This document shows, piece after piece, positions 56,156 through 64,000 of a stretch of DNA of 64,000 nt. The notes below the pieces were generated by a model that was not told the origin of the DNA, made no database searches, and saw only the letters and a program-made list of their open reading frames with translations. The stretch is from Manihot esculenta (taxonomy: Eukaryota > Streptophyta > Magnoliopsida > Malpighiales > Euphorbiaceae): assembly GCF_001659605.2 (NCBI RefSeq), contig NC_035170.2, positions 2,356,001 to 2,420,000 on the forward strand. The letters are read 5' to 3'. How positions within the stretch are numbered: the first letter of the stretch is position 1; every line of letters starts with the position of its first letter. Position numbers and translations under genes: made by a program.

Positions 56156-57913
56156 ATGGTAAGAATCAAGATGAGGGCCACCGGCGGACCATTCATGTGG
56201 AAGAAATTAGGGCTACCCAGACCACCCAGCCACTCTGACAGTGACGATGAAGCGTGGGACACACCACCAACAGCCACCACCAGCACCGAGACGCCACCGG
56301 CCACTGAACCAGCGACAAGACGCACCAACTCACCGGCCGTCCAGATATATCGCCGGCAAAAGAAACGGCAAAGGACGCCGTCACCACCATCCACACTAGC
56401 CCCGACGGCAAACCCTACGGGCAAATTGCTACCTGAAGACACCACTTCCTCCGGCTACAGCCACAAACGGCCAAGAACACAGTCGCCACCAAGATCAGAC
56501 CCAGAGCCAGAACCTGCCATACATCCCGCAGGACTCAAAGAAAGTGGTACGCCCACTAATTCCACCAACGCTGTGCCCACTGATGCGCCCACGGACTTGC
56601 CAAGCGCTATGACCAGCGATGTGCCTAGCGATTTGCCCACTGCTCCCACCATTGATGTGCCTACTGATGCGCCCACGGATCTGCCAAGCGCTATACCAAG
56701 CACTGATACGCCCACTGATGCGCCCACTGATGCGCCAATTGATTCCACCAGCGATGTGCCCAGCGCTTTGCCCAGCGATGTGCCCAGCGCTTTGCCCAGC
56801 GATGTGCCCAGCGCTTTGCCCAGCGATGTGCCCAACGCTGTGCCCAGCAATGTGCCCAGCGCTTTGCCCAGCGATGTGCCTAGCGATGCGCATACAGATT
56901 TCACCAGCGCTATGCCCAGCGATGTGCCCACCGATGCGCCCATGGACTTACCAAGTGATGTGCCTAGCGATGTGCCCAGCGACACACCCAGTGATATGCC
57001 CAGTAATTTGCCCAGCGATTTGCCCAGGCCAGCACACCCAGATCACATCGTCAAAGCACTGACATTCAACAAAATTTCTGAGCGCACCAGGCTGCTTAAA
57101 ATCTCATCCCTACCATATCACCCAGGTAAGTATATCCACCATGCCACCCTTGGAGCACTGAGACTCCATTCCCAGGTACGTTCTCTAATTTCTGCTATTG
57201 GCTGGGACACTTTCTTCCTCCTGCGCATGCCCTCCTTCCTGGAACTCACACAGGAGTTCTTCACCACATTCTATTTTGATAAACCTGCCATGCACAACAT
57301 ACACACACCTGGCACCATTGGCTTCAGGTTGTTGGGGAAGCGATTTCGCTTATCCCTGCAGGAATTCGGCATAGCCATGGGCTGTGAATGCCCACAGTCC
57401 ACCTGGGACTTCCCTGCTGAGTTTGATCCAAGCTCTGTGTACTTGGAACTGAGTGATAATCCCCCAGAACCATACTCACCCACTAGGTCCAAGGACCTAT
57501 ACCTCAGCAACCCCAGTCTGAAATACCTTCACAGATTCCTGGCCTACACATTCTCTGGGAGGAAGGATGCTTCAAACATCCTGACCAGAACTGAGTTGTA
57601 TATTCTTTGGTGCATGCACAGGGGCAGGAAAATTCATCTTGGATATTGGGTTGCCACCCAATTGTCTAGCATTATTCAGTATAACAGGCCACTGATTTTT
57701 GGCCCCTTGATCACTGCCATTGCAGTGAATCTCAAACTATTGCACCCAACATATACTGACCTTTCCCCCACCCCCAAAACAACCCCCTTGGACCTATACA
57801 CATTGGATGATATGGGGTTGCTTTGTAAGGTGGGGGATGTTTTTTCCATTGCACCTGCAGGTCCAGTAACGCCACGCCATGACGTGTTTTCAGAAGGAAG
57901 AGAGCCACCATAA
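56156..57913 (+). CDS. RT-D third ORF: Athila ORF-1-like protein with SDVPSALP repeats
   Basis: 585 residues from ATG 56156. The N-terminus is Thr/Pro-rich and basic (about 1-130). A repeat domain (about 135-292) is made of four-residue steps such as SDVPSALP, coded by GATGTGCCCAGCGCTTTGCC units. A globular domain follows (about 295-530: RTRLLKISSLPYHPGKYI, FFTTFYFD, GFRLLGKRFRLSLQEFGIAMG, HRGRKIHLGYWVATQLSSI). That domain resembles the Arabidopsis Athila ORF-1 / putative plant transposon protein families, judged by memory. It stands where Athila elements keep an envelope-like gene, but no membrane helix or signal peptide is evident. The role is unknown. The frame stops at 57913, and a related frame continues beyond. 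Confidence 0.65.
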   Translation: MVRIKMRATGGPFMWKKLGLPRPPSHSDSDDEAWDTPPTATTSTETPPATEPATRRTNSPAVQIYRRQKKRQRTPSPPSTLAPTANPTGKLLPEDTTSSGYSHKRPRTQSPPRSDPEPEPAIHPAGLKESGTPTNSTNAVPTDAPTDLPSAMTSDVPSDLPTAPTIDVPTDAPTDLPSAIPSTDTPTDAPTDAPIDSTSDVPSALPSDVPSALPSDVPSALPSDVPNAVPSNVPSALPSDVPSDAHTDFTSAMPSDVPTDAPMDLPSDVPSDVPSDTPSDMPSNLPSDLPRPAHPDHIVKALTFNKISERTRLLKISSLPYHPGKYIHHATLGALRLHSQVRSLISAIGWDTFFLLRMPSFLELTQEFFTTFYFDKPAMHNIHTPGTIGFRLLGKRFRLSLQEFGIAMGCECPQSTWDFPAEFDPSSVYLELSDNPPEPYSPTRSKDLYLSNPSLKYLHRFLAYTFSGRKDASNILTRTELYILWCMHRGRKIHLGYWVATQLSSIIQYNRPLIFGPLITAIAVNLKLLHPTYTDLSPTPKTTPLDLYTLDDMGLLCKVGDVFSIAPAGPVTPRHDVFSEGREPP

Positions 57914-58161
57914 GCACCACCACTCAGCAGCCAGCCTCCATAGCAGCCCCTGCAGATGAGACAGCACAGGAAACAGGGCAAGAACCAGCAAATACACTTC
58001 CAGCAGCCCCCCAACAAGATGCCCCTCAACCACCTGAAGACGAAGCCCCCAACCAGACAGTAGAGGCTCGTCTAAGTAGGATTGAAGATCGAATGCAAAG
58101 GATGGAGCACTTGTTGGACCTGCTGGTGGACCATTTTCTGCCCCAGCACCATCACAGATAG
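57914..58161 (+). pseudogene. C-terminal extension of RT-D third ORF in another frame
   Basis: A shifted frame from about 57902 stays open to TAG at 58159-58161. It reads STTTQQPASIAAPADETAQE, then a heptad-like ARLSRIEDRMQRMEHLLDLL and VDHFLPQ. RT-B retains the homologous DNA of this end (7350-7454). A small indel near 57900 probably cut the original C-terminus off. Confidence 0.55.
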
Positions 58162-59316
58162 CGATTTGCCCAGTGATTTGCCCAGTACTTGCACAAGTCA
58201 CTGGTCAAATCACTCACAGGCCAGGGAGTACCTTTCCCTTTTCTCTTTCAATTTTCTATATGTCTTTGCACACATTGAGGACAATATGTGGGATAGGTGT
58301 GGGGGTACTGGAGAGTCTTTATTCACTGATCACAAAATCTTCCCATCTTTTTATTTTCTTTTTGTTTCTTTTTGTTTCTTTTTGCATTATTTTTACCCCT
58401 TTTTGCACACACCAGAATTTTTTTTCACACTCCTAGCACACACACACACAGAATTTTGTAGCTAATTGCTTTATTCAAACATAGATAACAAGGTTGAAAG
58501 AGTGCTCTTATCTCATGACCCCATTGATTTACCACCCCTTTAAGCTTAAATTGAATCATTCACAGTATGTTGCCTTCACTTTGGGAGTTTTTCTCTTGAA
58601 TTGAATCCTTAAATGTGCTAAGGTCAAGAGAAATAAAAATACAAATGCATGCAAACTTAAAGCTAGTGTAACTCCCTATGAGTTGATTTGCCCAAACTAT
58701 CATAAAAAATCAGCACAAAGCACAAATCATAAACCTGTTCCAATGGTCTAAAACTATGAACTGTGCCTAAAAGCCACTTGGAGAAGTTACTGACTGAGTA
58801 ACCGGGGGTGTATCACCCATGTACACAATCGCGTAAAAAGGTCAGTAACTTTTTCAAGCAAATAAGTTTCGATGGTCTAGACTATGAACAGAGCTAGTAA
58901 CCACTTGAACAAGTGACTAACTGAGTAACCGGGGGTGTATCACCCATGTACACAATCGCGTAAAAAGGTTAGTGACTTTTTCAGGCAAGGATAAGAATAA
59001 GTGCTGCTGAAAATAAAAACAAAAATAAAAAGAAATAGAGAAGAAAAGGGGCAAGTCACTCCTAGGGGTTGCATTAAAACTAACATAAAGTAATAAGCAT
59101 GATTGAGCCAAAAACCTTTCTCTTGACCATGGTAGGTGAAAGGAAACAAGGAAAGGAGAGGATGACCTTAGTGCATGTACTCTATACTGTGATACTTCAG
59201 TTTAAGAGTCTAAGGGGGCTGATTAAATGGAACTTAGGCTCTAAAGAAAAAGGGGGCTTGATTGGCTAAGTTATTTGTTGCTTGAGGACAAGCAAAAAGC
59301 TAGGTGTGGGGGTATT
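58162..59316 (+). other. RT-D 3' non-coding region and polypurine tracts
   Basis: Shared with RT-B. Internal AGGTGTGGGGGTA at 58295-58307, two-copy tandem repeat at about 58743-58988, and terminal polypurine tract 59302-59316 next to the 3' LTR. Confidence 0.75.
58743..58988. repeat. Two-copy tandem repeat in RT-D 3' region
   Basis: Copies of about 125 bp, each with CCGGGGGTGTATCACCCATG and CACAATCGCGTAAAAAGG. Confidence 0.8.
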
Positions 59317-60868
59317 TGATCAAGCATAATTTAGCCACATTTTTATCATAATTATTATTGCTTATTTACACAATTTTTAGTTTAATTTATGGTTTTTATC
59401 TTGTTTTTACAGAAAAGGAAGAAATTGGAAAATTGAAGAAAAAGTGCAGAAAATTACAAAAGGATGATTTGCCCAGTGATTTGCCCAAAACTTGCACAAG
59501 TCACTGGTCAAATCACTCACAAGTCACTGGTCAAATCTGCTCCAATCACTGCCCAGATCAAAGTTAAAGCAGAAACCCGGAGGCAACAGACAGCAGTGAT
59601 TTGCCCAACGATTTGCCCAAGAAACTCGAAGATCACTGGTCAAATCACTCGCAGAGACACAGAGGACTGACTCACAGAGAAGCGATCAGGTCAGTGATTT
59701 GCCCAATCACTTGAAGAAAACTGGTCAAAGCACTGGGCAAATCACTGTGACAGCAGAAAATTACAAAGAGCGGGAAAATTGGCAGCAAACAGAAATCCGA
59801 ATTTTCAGAAGTCCAAATCCAATCCAATCACTTCCAACACAAATCCAAGAGCCACGAAAGAGCTTCTCATCCAAGGAAATCCACTTGCAATTAAATTCAA
59901 CATCAAAAGAGGAGTCCAACACCAAACCAAAAAGGGATTTCAAAACCCTAGATGAGAGAATTCTTCAGCTATAAAAGGAGGACTTCCAAACCAGCAAATC
60001 ATCTTCTGATCAGCAACTCAACTCGCCAGCAACTCTCCAGCATCTTCACTTTTCTTTTCTTTTCATCCTTTTGTGTATTTAGTCCACCATGAGTGGCTAA
60101 ACTCTTTCTTTTCTAGTTGAAGTTGGTGAATTTCAGATTTTGTGATGAATTGGGAGATTTAAATCTCCATTGTTAAACTTCTATTTATTTCCAATATTTA
60201 TGCAATTTGATCTTTCTATAATTGTTGCTTTACTTTTAGAATCAATAAGGGCCCATTGCTTTTAATTGCTTGAGTAACAATTGTTTAAATAATTTAGGTC
60301 CGTAATTGCTTAGAATATTTAAACTCACATTTAATCAAGTTGCATGATCTAAACTTGACCACGCGGTTGGCAAGGTTAGAATTAGGTTTCTCTAAGTCTT
60401 AATGCAGTTAACAGTTGTTCGATGCCAAAGGCCCCAAGGACGTTCCTTGACAACTTGTTAACTAGTGTTTGATTAGCGAACGTTTCCTAATCAAACTAGA
60501 ACTAAGGAGGAATTTGGATTGTGAGAAGCGTCTTCCACATCCAAAACTAATTTATTGGAATAAATAGGAGTGTTAAAGAATCAATGATCAATTCTAAACA
60601 AATCTGAAATAAGATTCATACTTCAACTAGAAGCTTTTCTCTTATTGAAATTTCTCATCTATTTTATTGCTTTCTTTTGCCATTTAATTCACTATCATCA
60701 AAACAAAACCCCCCTCTTTTATTTACTTGTTATTTACTTTACCTAGTCATTATTAGGAAAATCTTTGGTGTCAATTCCCTGTGGTTCGACCCTATTGCCA
60801 CTATCTACAAATTTATTTTGTTGGTTGATAATAGGTTTATTTTTTACGGCTTCGACAACCGCCTATCA
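59317..60868 (+). repeat. RT-D 3' LTR
   Basis: 1552 bp, 44 bp longer than the 5' LTR because of extra AAGTCACTGGTCAAATC-type repeats at about 59490-59537. Otherwise almost identical. Confidence 0.93.
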
Positions 60869-61840
60869 ATAATATATAGAGAGAGAGGAGAATTAATAAA
60901 GTAATCTCAATTTCAATTATTATATAATTAAAATAATTATTTCAATTTATTTAAAAATATTTAAAATAAGAGAATTAATAAAAAGAATAATTAAATTAAA
61001 TTCATGCAAAATCTTAATTTCAATTAGGAGGATAATGTGAATATATATTATCAATGACCTCTCAAAGGAGTTTATGAAATCTTTAGCAAGTCTCTTTGTG
61101 AATATATATTAATTTTTATGTTTACTTTTAATTCCATAATTAATAATAAATTTAGTATATTATCTTTAAAACATTGTATGTTATAAGATATTTAAGCAAT
61201 ACGAATTAAATAACTTGATGTATTATAGTATATAGTGAATATATAAACATGAAAATGTGAGACAAAATTTGAAAAAATATTAATAATATTTAATTTATTA
61301 ATATTATTATTTTGATTATTAAATATTATTTTAAAAGTGATTGCTGAAAGATAATTTTAATAAAAATCAATATATAGCACTCGCTGACTTAAATCGATGA
61401 TAAATGTATCTAAATAAATCTGAGAGATCTCGTATCTTAATTCTTCATTTCAAAAACTAGAGAGAAAGATATAATTTAGTTTTGAAAAATAAAACTTGTA
61501 ATGAGAGTTTTTCTTTTTGTAATCTTTACGTTGTGTTAATTTTTATTGTTTAAGAAAGGAAAATTTTATGAAATTATGTAAAGATTTTAAACAGAAAAAT
61601 TATTTTTTGATCTATTAATTTAGGAATGAGTATTCGGTCGGTTCGATTTTAAACTAAACCAAATAAATCAGGGAAAATTTTATGAAATTATGTAAAGATT
61701 TTAAACAGAAAAATTATTTCTTGATCTATTAATTTTAGGGGTGAGTATTCGGTCGGTTCAGTTTTAAAACTAAATAAATCAAAAATTAAATTTTAGTATT
61801 AATAAAAATCAAACCAAATTGATTTTAGTCAAAAATCAAA
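60869..61840 (+). other. Ghost RLP locus: 3' flank, distal part
   Basis: Continues the RLP 3'-flank homology (compare 16197-17100 and 31245-32100), including a truncated MITE. No gene. Confidence 0.75.
61559..61800. repeat. 115-bp tandem duplication at a MITE 5' end
   Basis: The segment AAATTATGTAAAGATTTTAA..GATCTATTAATT plus the MITE start (AGGAATGAGTATTCGGTCGG / AGGGGTGAGTATTCGGTCGG) occurs twice, at 61559 and 61674. The second MITE copy is broken off by about 61840. Confidence 0.75.
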
Positions 61841-62700
61841 CCAATGAGTTTAGGTAATGATTCAAACAATAAAAAAGGTGTACCCATGGACACAAGAAAC
61901 TTCGTCGAAATCAACAAAGAAGAAGAAAGGAAAACTCAAAAAAACCCTAGAACCTAAGACAAATTAGAATTTACCTCACTTTGGCTCTGATACCGACTTG
62001 GAATCCTATGACACAAGTCTCAAATCCATACGTACAAGTATATATGGAATTTAAAAATTTGATATATCCACCTCATGTGGCACCCTACAATCAGAGAAGT
62101 TGAAATACCAATGATAGAAGGATTTAGATTTATATGAGAATCCAAGAAACGCCATAACAAATAATTGATAAGTTAGCTAAGATTCTTATTGCAATTGATA
62201 AAAGCAAATCATCACTCCCACTCTCACTCAAAGCAATACATGCCAAAAGCACAAAGAAGAATTCTGAAAATTTTGATTGAAATTTACATCCTACAAGTAT
62301 TCTTTATTCTTATATAGTCAGAAGAAAATTAAAAGTCTAAGACACTCTTCTTAAGATTGGCCGAATCATACAAAAGGTCCAAATCCAATCACACACTAAA
62401 ATAACATATCAAACTTATAAATATTAAAATATAAGCCCAAAATATGGCTCAACGCTCTAAAACTTGAAAGATAAAATATTGTCAAAATGCAAGTTCAAAT
62501 AAATCCAAAATAAAAGCAAGTGTTTAAATAATAAAACATAAAACCCACCGTTATGATTACAAGTGTTGCACAAAATCTGTCCATATGAATTGAAGCATGG
62601 CCCAAATGTATTTAAATATATGAATATGATTCCGAACTCCTTTTAGAGTCATTTGAATGATACAAGGTTGCTCTACACTGTTGTTTGAAATTTGGCCTTT
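61841..62700 (-). mobile_element. Degenerate LTR-retroelement fragment
   Basis: Unique sequence between RLP flank and PRA1 flank. GGCTCTGATACCGACTTGG at about 61983-62001 is, on the minus strand, close to an iMet primer site next to a possible LTR border. No second LTR, target copy or coding frame was found. Confidence 0.3.
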
Positions 62701-63036
62701 TAGATCTGTATCAATTACATTTTTTGCGACAAAGAGAAGCATGGAGAAAATAATAAGTTCATTATTTGGAGCTATGTATTTACTTAATCAGACGTACCAT
62801 TTCATAATGCTTCTTTTGTCAAGGCAATTGCACAGATGCGTTTCTTCTTTGTTGAATCATGTGTGTATTCCCCATGTTTTTGCCATGTTATTTTCAAAGC
62901 ATGGAAGTTAATCTAACAACTACACCACCATGGCCTGGCATGTAGGATATGCATATGCCTTTAACTTGTTCTCAAGTTTGCAGTGGATAGAGAGACTATT
63001 TCTCCTATTTTTTGGTACTGAAGGTTTATTTTTCAG
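62701..63036 (+). other. PRA1-linked duplicated flank, copy 4
   Basis: Homologous to 33850-34174; begins abruptly near 62715 (AATTACATTTTTTGCGA). Non-coding. Confidence 0.65.
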
Positions 63037-63654
63037 TTTTGCAGCTACTTTCAGTGAAAAGGTGACAAGAACAGTAAGAAAGTTCTCTCCACATTTGGCA
63101 GCAAAGATGAGGCCTCCTCACATGTTAGTTGATGCTCAGTTGCTTTTCTATGTTTGTTTCTCGATTGGATAGAAATTGTGCTTACCACACTTGTATTTAC
63201 AGGCCTGTCATTCGTGGCCGTCCTTCATCCAAAAAATCAGTATACATCTGTGGTCAACCTCGTGGAGTGTTTGTCTTCTCATTCTCAGCTGGTAGTTAGA
63301 TTTCTCAAAACTTTATTCCCAATCAGTAGTTCAGTACTGGTCTGTAATGGTTCTATGAATTTTACCTGATCAAATTATTTTCTTTTCTCAGCCAGTTTTA
63401 TTCTGTGGTTCACTTCTGGCACTCTGCTGTTTGCTTCATGGGCATTTGGCATCGGCCTCCTTGGTAAATTCTTCATCCTATATATAATGCTTTGAATAAT
63501 TTCTCATATGATATTTCAGTTTTAATGAGCCAGTATATTGTTCCTTGCAGTTACTGTTCTTCATGCAAGTGTCAGGACACCTAATCTGAAGGCACGCCTC
63601 AACACATTCCGGGAAGAATTTCGTGCTGTGTGGCGCAATTATAGTGAGCTGTGA
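63037..63654 (+). pseudogene. PRA1.A-type gene fragment, copy 4
   Basis: Exons 63037-63123, 63203-63291, 63392-63463 and 63551-63654 with GT-AG borders, ending NYSEL and TGA. The acceptor TTGCAG followed by TTACTG settles where the last exon starts in all copies, since the alternative TTACAG is absent here. The Gly after QPR is Glu-like (GTGG to GTGGAG region, VE) in exon B. The N-terminal exons are missing, as in the other copies. Confidence 0.78.
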
Positions 63655-64000
63655 CTGCTCATGGAGTTGAAGTGTACCACTCCATCCCTGATTCGCAACT
63701 TCAATTTCAGTTAAGTTGCAAGTATTCTTTGTAAATATAAACAAATTGTCAGCTCATTCGATGGAGGATGTTAGAAAAAAGAAAATTTTATTCTGCTTGA
63801 TTTTCTTTTTTCCCTTATGTGTTATGAAGTTCCCAGATATTTCTCTTAAATAACTTTGACGTTCTTCTCTGATTTACCTAGAGTTCAAAAGTCAAAGAAA
63901 GAACTGTCGTTTTATTATCCATTTTATTTCTTATTGTTATTAGTTTTTTTTGTTGCATCTATTTATTTGGATGAAGAGCTTGTTTGAATCTTGGACTAAC
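63655..64000 (+). other. PRA1 3' duplicated flank, copy 4 (cut by window end)
   Basis: Parallel to 24150-24500. Another RLP may follow beyond the window. Confidence 0.6.

Larger units (their letters stand above)
48521..60868 (+). mobile_element. RT-D: near-complete Athila-like Ty3/gypsy retrotransposon
   Basis: 12,348 bp with LTRs 48521-50028 and 59317-60868 and perfect target copies ATAAT (48516-48520 and 60869-60873). The RLP1 flank near 16190 shows the empty site. Order: LTR, tRNA-Asp primer site, gag, protease, RT, RNase H, integrase, long spacer, third ORF, non-coding tail, polypurine tract, LTR. Gag and pol are in different frames and integrase has one stop. The LTRs differ by only about six bases by eye plus a 44-bp indel, so the insertion is recent. 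The tRNA-Asp primer and the extra ORF after pol fit the Athila/Tat side of Ty3/gypsy. Confidence 0.95.

Noticed and set aside
56455..56985. 176-codon minus-strand Gly/Ser-Leu repeat frame
   Set aside because: Antisense of the SDVPSALP repeat in the RT-D third ORF; periodic codons keep all frames open.

Overview
This is nuclear DNA of a flowering plant, probably a eudicot. The evidence is the AT-rich intergenic sequence, spliced genes with GT-AG introns, Cf-9-type receptor-like protein (RLP) genes, several families of plant LTR retrotransposons, hAT-type MITEs and a Pack-MULE-like element. The order Malpighiales (for example a euphorb such as cassava) is only a guess from the style of the repeats. 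No bacterial, organellar or viral gene was seen.

The host backbone is a decayed tandem array. Four copies of the 3' half of a PRA1.A-type gene (exons near 1380-1806 plus 10541-10644, 23535-24149, 34175-34792 and 63037-63654) alternate with RLP genes on the same strand. RLP1 (12981-15923) has one premature stop. RLP2 (28021-30912) and RLP3 (37128-39905) are open. Two RLP 5'-flank types can be told apart: type I before RLP1 and RLP3, type II before RLP2 and also at two places (about 21.4 kb and 47.5 kb) where no RLP body follows. At 47.5 kb both flanks of a lost RLP remain. The simplest reading is an ancestral unit of PRA1 fragment, type I RLP and type II RLP, repeated and then eroded by deletion.

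Most of the remaining DNA is mobile. The left end holds a TRIM (462-1255) and a nested pair: RT-A (1848-10489, minus), whose right LTR is split by RT-B (3850-10107, plus). The right half holds RT-C (40951-47463), a gag-only element with 2.2-kb LTRs, and RT-D (48521-60868), a 12.3-kb Athila-like Ty3/gypsy element with gag, protease, RT, RNase H, integrase and an extra ORF. RT-B is an internally deleted relative of RT-D. All four LTR elements have LTRs bounded by TG...CA (one end mutated) and 5-bp target duplications. A Pack-MULE-like element (21665-23007) carries pieces of one or two host genes. A truncated Yip1-family gene start lies at 19246-20236. hAT-like MITEs sit in the RLP 3' flanks, and one paralogous flank keeps the empty site.

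The two intact RLPs are the only host genes likely to be functional. They should be cell-surface LRR receptors without kinases that need partner kinases, as known for the Cf family. No wholly new defence or mobile system was proven. The most unusual signals are the palindromic GATTTGCCC-type repeat that has spread through LTRs, spacers and coding sequence of the RT-B/RT-D family, a different GC-rich palindrome in the LTRs of RT-C, and the ghost RLP locus.
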